DNA of 5,262 nt from Deltaproteobacteria bacterium. Its GTDB lineage: Bacteria; Desulfobacterota; Binatia; Binatales; Binataceae. A program made the translations under genes and the position numbers. Below the pieces are notes generated by a model that saw nothing but the letters and a program-made list of their open reading frames with translations, was not told where the DNA came from and made no database searches. The DNA is taken from assembly GCA_003161515.1 (NCBI GenBank), contig PMOH01000281.1, forward strand, positions 1-5,262. The letters run 5' to 3'. This document shows positions 1 to 4,546 of this stretch, piece after piece; positions within the stretch are counted from its first letter, which is position 1; each line of letters starts with the position of its first letter.

Positions 1-243
1 CAATTCACCTGAACTCGCGGCCAGCAGGCGGTCGCCCTGCTCCATGAACTCGGCTACACCAACGTTCGCGACTATCGCGGCGGAATCGCCGACTGGGTCG
101 AATCGGGATCGCCAACTGAAAGCGTAACCGACACGGCCCCGCCAGTACCGGAACCCGATCCTCTCGCCACAATTCCCGCCGGCCCGCCGCTCGGCGCCGC
201 GCCGGATGGAGTCGTCGGCCGCGGCCCGGCGCGCCTGTCCCGG
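1..243 (+). pseudogene. C-terminal end of a rhodanese-like domain plus Pro-rich linker, frame-disrupted, in frame with the downstream channel
   Basis: Frame 1 (bases 25 onward) reads QAVALLHELGYTNVRDYRGG followed by IADWVESG. This is the characteristic end of a rhodanese/sulfurtransferase domain (helix, then LGYxNVRxYxGGxxDW). A linker rich in Pro, Ala and Gly (about 112-243) follows and continues without a stop into the channel at 244. Frame 1 is closed by TGA at 10-12, while frame 2 at bases 2-25 reads NSPELAAS, which fits the segment just after a rhodanese active-site Cys. Base 1 (c) could be the last base of that Cys codon. Adding one base near 26-27 would join the two frames as AAS-x-AVALLHELGY. 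I therefore read this as the tail of a rhodanese-channel fusion with a one-base deletion, real or a sequencing/assembly error. The N-terminal part and any active-site Cys lie outside the window. No ATG, GTG or TTG occurs in frame between 13 and 243. Confidence 0.6.
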
Positions 244-1041
244 ATGGGCCGATTCGACAAATCGGTTCTCGACCTGGTTCAGCAGCGCTCGACCCTGCAG
301 CTCTTCATGATCTGGATCGGAACGATCCTGCTGAGCGGCACCTGCTTCTGGCTGGGTGCGTTGATCGGCAAGCACGGGCTGATCGAGGGAGGCGTCCCGC
401 TCGGCGCCGACCTCAACGGATTCGCGAGCGCGCTCTACTTCAGCTTCGTGACTGCGACTTCGATTGGCTACGGCGACATCGTACCGATCGGCGTCGGCCG
501 CGTCGTCGCCGTGATCGAGGCGGTAACCGCGCTGCTCATTTTCGGCGCAGTCGTCGCCAAGTTCGTTTCGCATCGGCAGGAAGAGCTGGTGAGCGAAATC
601 CACCGCGTCACCTTTGAAGAACGACTCGATCGCGTCCAGACCAACCTGCACATGGTCGTTTCAGAATTGCTTTCGATCACCGCGATGTGCGAAGCGCACG
701 CGCCGCTGAATCGGATCACCACCCGGCTCGAGAGCGCCGTCATTCTTTTTCTTGGCGAGGCGCGCACGACTCGAGATTTGCTCTACCAGCCGCGCCTGAT
801 GGTCGAAGAAGGCGTGCTGGCCGCGATTCTTGCCACTCTAGCCTCGGCCATGAACGTGCTGGCCGAACTGCTGGAACAAATGCCGCCCGAATTCTCACGC
901 ACCCAGCCCTTGACGATAACGCTCAGTCGCTTGACCGGTCTCGCTCAGGAAATCTGCGGCGAATGCGTCCCCCACACCTACACCCCAAGACTGATCTTCT
1001 GGATGGACCGAATCCAAGCCACCGCCCTCCGAATCAAGTAG
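244..1041 (+). CDS. Two-transmembrane potassium channel (Ion_trans_2 type), C-terminal part of a probable rhodanese-channel fusion
   Basis: The 265 residues after this ATG have the layout of a 2TM K+ channel: TM1 at about 19-41, a pore helix at about 58-70, the selectivity filter TSIGYGD at 72-78, and TM2 at about 85-108. A mostly helical cytoplasmic region of about 155 residues follows (110-265), starting with a charged stretch (SHRQEELVSEIHRVTFEERLDR). I recognise no RCK/TrkA or cyclic-nucleotide domain in it. The GYGD signature is diagnostic of K+-selective pores; four subunits would form the channel in the inner membrane. The start is uncertain. The ATG has no visible Shine-Dalgarno sequence, and the frame stays open upstream through a linker into a rhodanese tail, so the native protein probably starts before the window and 244 is an internal methionine. 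It converges on the DUF2141 gene. K+ selectivity is confident; gating stimulus and the role of the rhodanese part are unknown. Confidence 0.85.
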   Translation: MGRFDKSVLDLVQQRSTLQLFMIWIGTILLSGTCFWLGALIGKHGLIEGGVPLGADLNGFASALYFSFVTATSIGYGDIVPIGVGRVVAVIEAVTALLIFGAVVAKFVSHRQEELVSEIHRVTFEERLDRVQTNLHMVVSELLSITAMCEAHAPLNRITTRLESAVILFLGEARTTRDLLYQPRLMVEEGVLAAILATLASAMNVLAELLEQMPPEFSRTQPLTITLSRLTGLAQEICGECVPHTYTPRLIFWMDRIQATALRIK

Positions 1042-1063
1042 GACGCTGCTCTCCGCGATTGTT

Positions 1064-1085
1064 CCCCTTCCGTCGAGGGAAGAGG
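1064..1085. terminator. Weak stem-loop in the convergent gap between the channel and DUF2141 genes
   Basis: CTTCC (1067-1071) pairs with GGAAG (1078-1082) around a 6-base loop, and two further C-G pairs are possible beyond one mismatch. It lies 26 bases past the channel stop and 13 bases past the DUF2141 stop on the other strand, where a bidirectional terminator would be expected. No convincing T run follows on either strand, so this is a weak call. The adjacent GTTAGGGGTTAGG is a short repeat without clear meaning. Confidence 0.2.
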
Positions 1086-1098
1086 TTAGGGGTTAGGT

Positions 1099-1569
1099 TC
1101 ACAGCGGAGCCACCAGATACTTCACATGAATCGCCAACACACTGCGCCCGCCCTTGTAATTGAATCGAGCATCATCGTATTTCGGCGGCCCGAAATGTCC
1201 CGCCGCGTCATTCGACGCTCCAACTCCTTCCTTCGGCATCCCCATGAAATTGCGATCGAGCTTTCCATTCGAGTTCTCGTCATGGAACACCGACACCGCA
1301 TAATCGCCCGGCGCGACGTCGGCGAAAATGCATACCGCTTGCTCATTCTCGATCTTGCTCTTGGTAGTCTTGCCCGCTTTCGAGGAATCGCTCGGAAATC
1401 CGACCGCGCCACCAAACAGCGCGCAATCGACCTCGCCGACATTGCTACGCAGCCCAATCACGAGCACCTTGATTGAATTCACCGCACCCAGATCATCCGC
1501 CCGCGCAGTGATGCTCGCGCGAAGCATCGAACATAAAACCAGCGCGATAGCTATTGCGGTTCTCATCAT
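1099..1569 (-). CDS. Secreted DUF2141-domain protein
   Basis: From the chosen start (ATG at 1569-1567, directly followed by a second ATG) the product is 156 residues. Residues 1-24 form a typical signal peptide: MMR, then a hydrophobic AIAIALVLC core, with likely cleavage after ARA before DDLG. The mature part matches DUF2141 (PF09912): a beta-strand start with IKVLVIGLRSNVGEVDCALFG, then APGDYAVSVFHDENSNGKLD, then a GMPKEGVGASN segment and FGPPKYDDARF near the end. DENSNGKLD (about 97-105) resembles a Ca2+-binding DxNxNGxxD loop, a usual feature of the family. Two cysteines (about 49 and 80) could form a disulfide outside the cytoplasm. The frame is open upstream to 1665, but the added 32 residues (two His, two Cys, many Arg) precede a clean signal peptide and overlap repeat-like DNA, so I reject them. 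The Shine-Dalgarno is weak (GAAG about 15 bases upstream). DUF2141 has no established biochemical role; the protein is probably periplasmic or extracellular. Confidence 0.86.
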   Translation of the reverse strand: MMRTAIAIALVLCSMLRASITARADDLGAVNSIKVLVIGLRSNVGEVDCALFGGAVGFPSDSSKAGKTTKSKIENEQAVCIFADVAPGDYAVSVFHDENSNGKLDRNFMGMPKEGVGASNDAAGHFGPPKYDDARFNYKGGRSVLAIHVKYLVAPL

Positions 1570-1577
1570 CACGGATT

Positions 1578-1619
1578 CGGGATTCTTCGTTACAGCAGCT
1601 TTCACTCTAGAATGACACA
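1578..1619. repeat. Copy A of a degenerate intergenic repeat
   Basis: It begins with CGGGATTCTTCG (1578-1589) and ends with GAATGACACA (1610-1619). Both blocks recur exactly in copy B at 1730-1760. The middle differs: copy A has 20 bases between the blocks, copy B has 9. Copy A lies just upstream of the DUF2141 start and may contribute to its leader. Two copies within 180 bases suggest a dispersed intergenic element; genome-wide copy number cannot be judged from this window. Confidence 0.6.
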
Positions 1620-1668
1620 AATAATGAGTAGCGCGGCATTTGTGATGTGATCGCAGCACCCTCACCTA

Positions 1669-1717
1669 CCGGCCGCGATGCGCCCGGCCGCCTCTCCCGT
1701 AAAAATAACGGGCGAGG
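1669..1717. repeat. Palindrome-rich segment with CCGGCCG pair and stem-loop
   Basis: CCGGCCG occurs at 1669-1675 and again at 1684-1690; each contains the self-complementary CGGCCG, so the two can pair with each other. Immediately after, CCTC-T-CCCGT (1691-1700) pairs with ACGGG-C-GAGG (1708-1717) around an AAAAATA loop, giving 9 pairs with one internal mismatch. No T run follows on either strand, so a terminator is not favoured. It sits between the two copies of the split repeat and may be part of the same composite element. Confidence 0.5.
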
Positions 1718-1729
1718 TAAGGAAAGAGC

Positions 1730-1760
1730 CGGGATTCTTCGCTGCGCTCTGAATGACACA
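1730..1760. repeat. Copy B of the degenerate intergenic repeat
   Basis: CGGGATTCTTCG (1730-1741) and GAATGACACA (1751-1760) match copy A exactly, separated here by only CTGCGCTCT. Translating its complement gives an Arg-rich peptide that looks like a gene fragment but is explained by the repeat. Confidence 0.6.
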
Positions 1761-1792
1761 GGAACTAAATAACACAAGAAGAGAACCTGAGA

Positions 1793-1818
1793 GCAAAATG
1801 GCGTCCTCGCCATTTTGC
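1793..1818. repeat. Perfect 11-bp hairpin (first of three)
   Basis: GCAAAATGGCG (1793-1803) is exactly complementary to CGCCATTTTGC (1808-1818) around a TCCT loop. On the plus strand GATTTTCTTATC follows, which is only moderately T-rich. On the minus strand no U tract follows. It could be a REP-like palindrome or a processing signal downstream of the minus-strand MocR gene. Confidence 0.7.
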
Positions 1819-1837
1819 GATTTTCTTATCACTGAGT

Positions 1838-1854
1838 GCAGGGGTCACCCCTGC
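1838..1854. repeat. Perfect 7-bp GC-rich hairpin (second of three)
   Basis: GCAGGGG (1838-1844) pairs with CCCCTGC (1848-1854) around a TCA loop. It lies 19 bases after the first hairpin and 9 bases before the third. No T run follows. Confidence 0.6.
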
Positions 1855-1863
1855 CGAAGGAGG

Positions 1864-1888
1864 TGTGGAACCCGCCGCGGGTTCCACA
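1864..1888. repeat. Perfect 11-bp hairpin near the MocR stop (third of three)
   Basis: TGTGGAACCCG (1864-1874) pairs exactly with CGGGTTCCACA (1878-1888) around a 3-base CCG loop. It begins 13 bases beyond the stop of the minus-strand MocR gene, where a transcript end would be expected. The RNA in that direction continues as CCTCCTTCGGCAGGGG, not a U tract, so it is not a textbook intrinsic terminator. It may instead stabilise the mRNA 3' end or be a mobile palindrome. Confidence 0.7.
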
Positions 1889-1901
1889 TTCAATAAGTGA
1901 A

Positions 1902-3230
1902 TTAAGCGGATTGCGCGTGCGCGCGCGGGCGTATCGACTCTGCCAGGTCGGCTGCGAACTCGCGCGCGTCTTCGGGCGGTAGGGTTGATACTGTCACGCG
2001 GATTCCGGGCGCGCTCTTTATTCGATAGCACTCGCCGGCGCGAATCGCCCATCCTTTCGCCGCCATCGCGTTCACCACGCCGGCTTCTTCGGCAACCGGC
2101 ACCCACACGTTCAGACCCGAGCGTCCGCGCGCTTCGATCCCGTGATGCGCGAGCGCTTCGATCAGCGCGCGCCGCCGATGCGCATAAGTAGCGGCCGCGT
2201 TGCGCAAGATCGCGGGCGTCGCCGCGTCCGCCCACATCATCGCGACAAGATCCTGCAGTATATGACTGACCCATCGCGGGCCAAGACTCTGCCGTCCCTG
2301 CACTCGCGCCACGGTCAGCGCGTCGCCCGCGATAACGCTCACCCGCAAATCGGGGCCGAGCGACTTCGACACCGACCGCACCGTCGCCCAATGCGCGCGG
2401 CCTCCCGACAATGTGATCGCGGGCGCGCCCGCCACCGGCCCTGCGTGGTCGTCCTCTATCACAACGACATCAGGAAACGGGGCCAGCACATTCCTCAACT
2501 CGGCCGCACGCCTGCGATCGAGCGCAGCTCCACTCGGATTTTGCGCGCGCGGCGTCAGGATGAACGCCTTGGCGCCGAGTTTGAGCGCGCGCTTCAAATC
2601 CGCCGCCAGCGGCCCCGAATCGTCGATCGCGACCGGCTCTGTCACCAGCGCCAACGCCGCAACCAGGTCCAGCACGCCGGTGTAGCTCGGATCTTCGACC
2701 GCGACTATGTCGCCCGGTCGCAGATAGGCCTGCAGCACGCGCTCGACCGCGTCGAGCGCCCCGCTGACAACCGCAATCGAGTCGGCGACGACCCCATCGC
2801 TCTTGAATTGCCGTGCGGCGAGTTTCACCAGCGCGGCTCGATTCTCCGCGTCGCCGTACTTGCCCGGGACTCCATCGAGTCGTGCGAGATACGGCTTCAA
2901 CTTCGGGAGCATCGCGGGGTCAGGACCGCCGTCGGCGAGATTACGCAGCCCGGGCGCCGGTGGCGGAAAGACCGCACGCGTCAACAGCGGCGGCCGGCGA
3001 TTGATGACGGTCCCGCGCCGCCCGGAGCCATGCACCAATCCGCGCACCCGCAGCGCATTGTAAGCGGCCGCAACGGTAGTAGGGCTGACGCGCAGTCGGG
3101 TTGCCAGCGCGCGCACTGTTGGCAGCCGTTCCCCGACCCGCAACTTCCCACCGCGGATTCCATTCTCGATGCTGGCGGCGATCTGGTTGCTTGAATCCCC
3201 GCGGATTTGGTATTGTACCGATACGTTCAT
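1902..3230 (-). CDS. MocR-family transcriptional regulator, PtsJ-like (GntR helix-turn-helix fused to PLP-dependent aminotransferase domain)
   Basis: With the start at ATG 3230-3228 the protein is 442 residues, normal for the MocR/PdxR subfamily. Residues about 15-79 form a GntR winged helix (QIAASIENGIRGG, LPTVRALATRLRVSPTTV, GLVHGSGRRGTVI). A linker leads into a fold-type-I aminotransferase domain to the C-terminus. Cofactor residues look intact: Tyr183 (DPSYTG), Asn231 (QNPSG), Asp260/261 (EDDHAG), the likely PLP Lys289 (SVSKSLGPDLR) and Arg411 (GIRVTVS), so it should bind PLP. The blocks WATVRSVSKSLGPDLR and WVSHILQDLV resemble PtsJ, which in Salmonella controls pyridoxal kinase expression; the PtsJ link is from memory and moderate in confidence. 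The frame is open to 3359, but the extension would run across the divergent gene and lacks family similarity. No Shine-Dalgarno is evident before 3230, so the mRNA may be leaderless. It is probably autoregulated and controls the divergent flavoprotein operon. Confidence 0.9.
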   Translation of the reverse strand: MNVSVQYQIRGDSSNQIAASIENGIRGGKLRVGERLPTVRALATRLRVSPTTVAAAYNALRVRGLVHGSGRRGTVINRRPPLLTRAVFPPPAPGLRNLADGGPDPAMLPKLKPYLARLDGVPGKYGDAENRAALVKLAARQFKSDGVVADSIAVVSGALDAVERVLQAYLRPGDIVAVEDPSYTGVLDLVAALALVTEPVAIDDSGPLAADLKRALKLGAKAFILTPRAQNPSGAALDRRRAAELRNVLAPFPDVVVIEDDHAGPVAGAPAITLSGGRAHWATVRSVSKSLGPDLRVSVIAGDALTVARVQGRQSLGPRWVSHILQDLVAMMWADAATPAILRNAAATYAHRRRALIEALAHHGIEARGRSGLNVWVPVAEEAGVVNAMAAKGWAIRAGECYRIKSAPGIRVTVSTLPPEDAREFAADLAESIRPRAHAQSA

Positions 3231-3247
3231 AGTTACGTACTGTAACA
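3213..3247. promoter_or_regulatory. Candidate MocR operator with overlapping divergent promoters
   Basis: Only 31 bp lie between the two divergent start codons. GTACCGATAC (3215-3224) and GTACTGTAAC (3237-3246) form a direct repeat matching at 7 of 10 positions, 22 bp apart, about two helical turns. GTTAC (3232-3236) and GTAAC (3242-3246) form an inverted repeat with a 5-base spacer, and GATACGTTC/GTTACGTAC repeat at a 12-bp offset. MocR regulators commonly bind such repeats between divergent promoters. For the plus-strand gene, TTGTAC (3213-3218) and TACTGT (3238-3243) could be a poor -35/-10 pair with a 19-base spacer. The first half-site is inside the MocR coding start. The operator role is inferred. 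Confidence 0.45.
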
Positions 3248-3261
3248 AAAAGGGAAAGCGG

Positions 3262-3987
3262 ATGGAAGAGACAGCGGAGCAAATCGATAACCCGGATACC
3301 GTCAACGGAAACGGCGCGATCCCGACGACCGCGCGTACCCGGGTTAAGCGGCTGCCCAAGCGGGCGTCGTACGACCGCGATGCTATCTACTCGATCCTCG
3401 ATAGCGCGCTGGTTTGCCACGTCGGTTTCGCGATCGACGGCCAGCCGTACGTGATTCCCACGCTACACGTCCGTATCGGCGACCGGCTTTATATTCACGG
3501 ATCGGCTGCGAGCCGGATGCTCGGTGCCGCCGCTGAAGGGACGCCGATAGCAGTCACGGTGACGCATATCGATGGCCTGGTGCTGGCGCGATCCGCGTTC
3601 CATCATTCGGTCAACTACAGATCGGCCGTGATTCTGGGCGCGGCGACCCTGGTCACCGAGACTGCTGAGAAGTTCGCCGTGATGAAGGGCCTGATCGATC
3701 ACGTCGCGCCGGGCCGCTGGGACCATATTCGGCATCCCAATGATAAGGAGCTCGGTGCAACGTCGGTTCTGTCGATTCCAATCGTGGAGGCATCGGCGAA
3801 GATCAGGATCGGCGATCCGATCGACGACGAGGCCGATTACGCGCTGCCTATCTGGAGTGGACAGGTTCCTTTTGCGACAAGAACGTTGACGCCGGTGGCA
3901 GATGCGCGGCTCGACGCCTCTACTCCAATGCCAGCGCACGTGAGCGAGTACCGGTTGCCCGCGAATCGAGGAGCAAGAGTGACATGA
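3262..3987 (+). CDS. Pyridoxamine 5'-phosphate oxidase-like flavin-binding protein (Pyridox_ox_2 family)
   Basis: The ATG at 3262 follows AGGGAAA, a good Shine-Dalgarno at 6 bases or so, and gives 241 residues. The frame opens at 3169, but that extension would overlap the divergent regulator. After a low-complexity N-terminus (1-24), residues about 25-200 match the Pyridox_ox_2 (PF12900) split-barrel fold: RVKRLPKRASYDRDAI, LVCHVGFAIDGQPYVIPT (50-67), LYIHGSAASRML (76-87), then DGLVLARSAFHHSVNYRS (104-121), GRWDHIRHPNDKELGATSVL (151-170), and EASAKIRIGDPIDDEADYALPIW (176-198). The family binds FMN or related cofactors and includes NimA-like proteins; it is distinct from the biosynthetic PdxH enzyme, whose C-terminal signature is absent. 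Its stop overlaps the next start (ATGA). Position opposite a PLP-sensing regulator suggests a role with a B6 vitamer or an amine, but the substrate is unknown. Confidence 0.9.
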   Translation: MEETAEQIDNPDTVNGNGAIPTTARTRVKRLPKRASYDRDAIYSILDSALVCHVGFAIDGQPYVIPTLHVRIGDRLYIHGSAASRMLGAAAEGTPIAVTVTHIDGLVLARSAFHHSVNYRSAVILGAATLVTETAEKFAVMKGLIDHVAPGRWDHIRHPNDKELGATSVLSIPIVEASAKIRIGDPIDDEADYALPIWSGQVPFATRTLTPVADARLDASTPMPAHVSEYRLPANRGARVT

Positions 3988-4433
3988 CAGCGATGGTGGT
4001 GATGGAGATGGGCCGATTTCTGATCAGCACGGATCGAGCGAAGCTGGACCTCGATGTGATTCACAAATTTCTCACGCATTCGTACTGGGCGGCGGGGATT
4101 CCGCGAGCGACGGTCGCTCGATCGATCGAAAATTCGCTGTGCTTCGGGGTTTACGACGACTCGAATCAAATCGGTTTCGCGCGCGTGATTTCCGACTTCG
4201 CGACCTACGCCTATGTCGCCGACGTTTTCATCCTCGAGCCGTACCGCGAACGCGGGCTGGCCAAGGAGCTGATGGCGTCGGTCATGGCGCATCCGCAACT
4301 GCAGGGGCTGCGGCGCTGGAGTCTCGCGACGCGCGATGCTCATGGGCTATACGCGCAGTTCGGTTTCACCGCGCTCGAGAATCCGTCGCGCTCGATGGAA
4401 ATCGTCGACTGGGAACTCTACTCGCGTTCTTGA
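3984..4433 (+). CDS. GNAT-family N-acetyltransferase
   Basis: 149 residues, a usual length for a single-domain GNAT enzyme. Acetyl-CoA-binding motif A is visible at about 78-101 (VADVFILEPYRERGLAKELM), with the R/QxxGxG/A core as R88-E-R-G91-L-A93. Motif B follows at about 108-129 (GLRRWSLATRDAHGLYAQFGF), where Tyr123 is the usual candidate general acid. The N-terminal part (ISTDRAKLDLDVIHKFL, then SYWAAGIPRATVARSIENSLCFGVY) is typical of a subgroup of small stand-alone GNATs without an assigned substrate. Its ATG lies inside the preceding stop (ATGA, 3984-3987), with GAGGAG (3968-3973) 10 bases upstream, so it is translationally coupled to the flavoprotein and should be co-transcribed under the same regulator. 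The acceptor could be an amine handled by the pathway; nothing in the sequence identifies it. Confidence 0.9.
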   Translation: MTAMVVMEMGRFLISTDRAKLDLDVIHKFLTHSYWAAGIPRATVARSIENSLCFGVYDDSNQIGFARVISDFATYAYVADVFILEPYRERGLAKELMASVMAHPQLQGLRRWSLATRDAHGLYAQFGFTALENPSRSMEIVDWELYSRS

Positions 4434-4460
4434 ACGGCTCGCTTCGGCGTTCTATATAAC
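4430..4460 (+). promoter_or_regulatory. Candidate sigma70-type promoter for the acyl-CoA dehydrogenase gene
   Basis: TTGAAC (4430-4435) is followed after exactly 17 bases by TATATA (4453-4458); read two bases later, TATAAC (4455-4460) matches the -10 consensus at five of six positions. The AT-rich box stands out in GC-rich surroundings. The -35 box overlaps the GNAT stop. Transcription from here would give a leader of about 80 bases, including a small CAGCC/GGCTG hairpin at 4476-4488. No start-site data; a fair but unproven call. Confidence 0.4.
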
Positions 4461-4546
4461 AAGTGTTAGGGACCGCAGCCGCCGGCTGACGCTCGTTGTA
4501 AGCGCGGCCAGGAATGCGCATCACGCGGTCACCTGCGGAGGCACAA

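Larger units (their letters stand above)
1570..1901. other. Gene-free intergenic region composed of repeat-like and hairpin-forming DNA
   Basis: These 332 bases lie between the start of the DUF2141 gene and the stop of the MocR gene, both on the minus strand. I see no credible gene. The longest open frame (1607-1813, minus) translates repeat DNA into an Arg/Pro-rich peptide with no family resemblance. The region holds two copies of a split repeat (1578-1619 and 1730-1760), a stem-loop at 1691-1717 and three hairpins at 1793-1888. The DUF2141 promoter should be here, but no convincing -35/-10 pair stands out. Confidence 0.7.

Noticed and set aside
72..260. Minus-strand 62-residue open frame
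   Set aside because: Antisense of the rhodanese-linker coding frame; low-complexity composition and no family resemblance.
1083..1098. Telomere-like GGTTAGGGGTTAGG repeat
   Set aside because: Only two partial units; short chance or convergent-gap sequence without further repeats.
687..1163. Plus-strand 158-residue open frame overlapping the channel gene
   Set aside because: Out-of-frame shadow of the channel gene, Arg/His-rich composition, runs through the convergent gap into the DUF2141 gene.
1570..1665. Upstream extension of the DUF2141 gene to an ATG at 1665
   Set aside because: Would place 32 unlike residues before a clear signal peptide and overlaps repeat DNA.
1691..1717. Intrinsic terminator at the AAAAATA-loop hairpin
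   Set aside because: Stem is interrupted and neither strand has a following T run; no gene ends nearby.
1607..1813. Minus-strand 68-residue open frame
   Set aside because: It translates the intergenic repeat and stem-loop; the Arg/Pro-rich peptide is a by-product of repeat DNA.
1765..2391. Minus-strand 208-residue open frame
   Set aside because: Shifted-frame shadow of the MocR gene with extreme Arg/Ala/Gly content, continuing through the hairpin cluster.
2142..3194. Plus-strand 350-residue open frame opposite the MocR gene
   Set aside because: Long only because of high GC; Arg/His/Gln-rich with no recognisable domain, and the minus strand clearly encodes a complete MocR protein.
3169..3261. 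N-terminal extension of the flavoprotein to 3169
   Set aside because: Would cover the operator and overlap the divergent regulator; the 3262 ATG has a good ribosome binding site and family similarity begins after it.
3231..3359. N-terminal extension of the MocR regulator to 3359
   Set aside because: Would overlap the opposite gene; the 43 extra residues lack family similarity, and the winged helix starts at the normal distance from the 3230 ATG.
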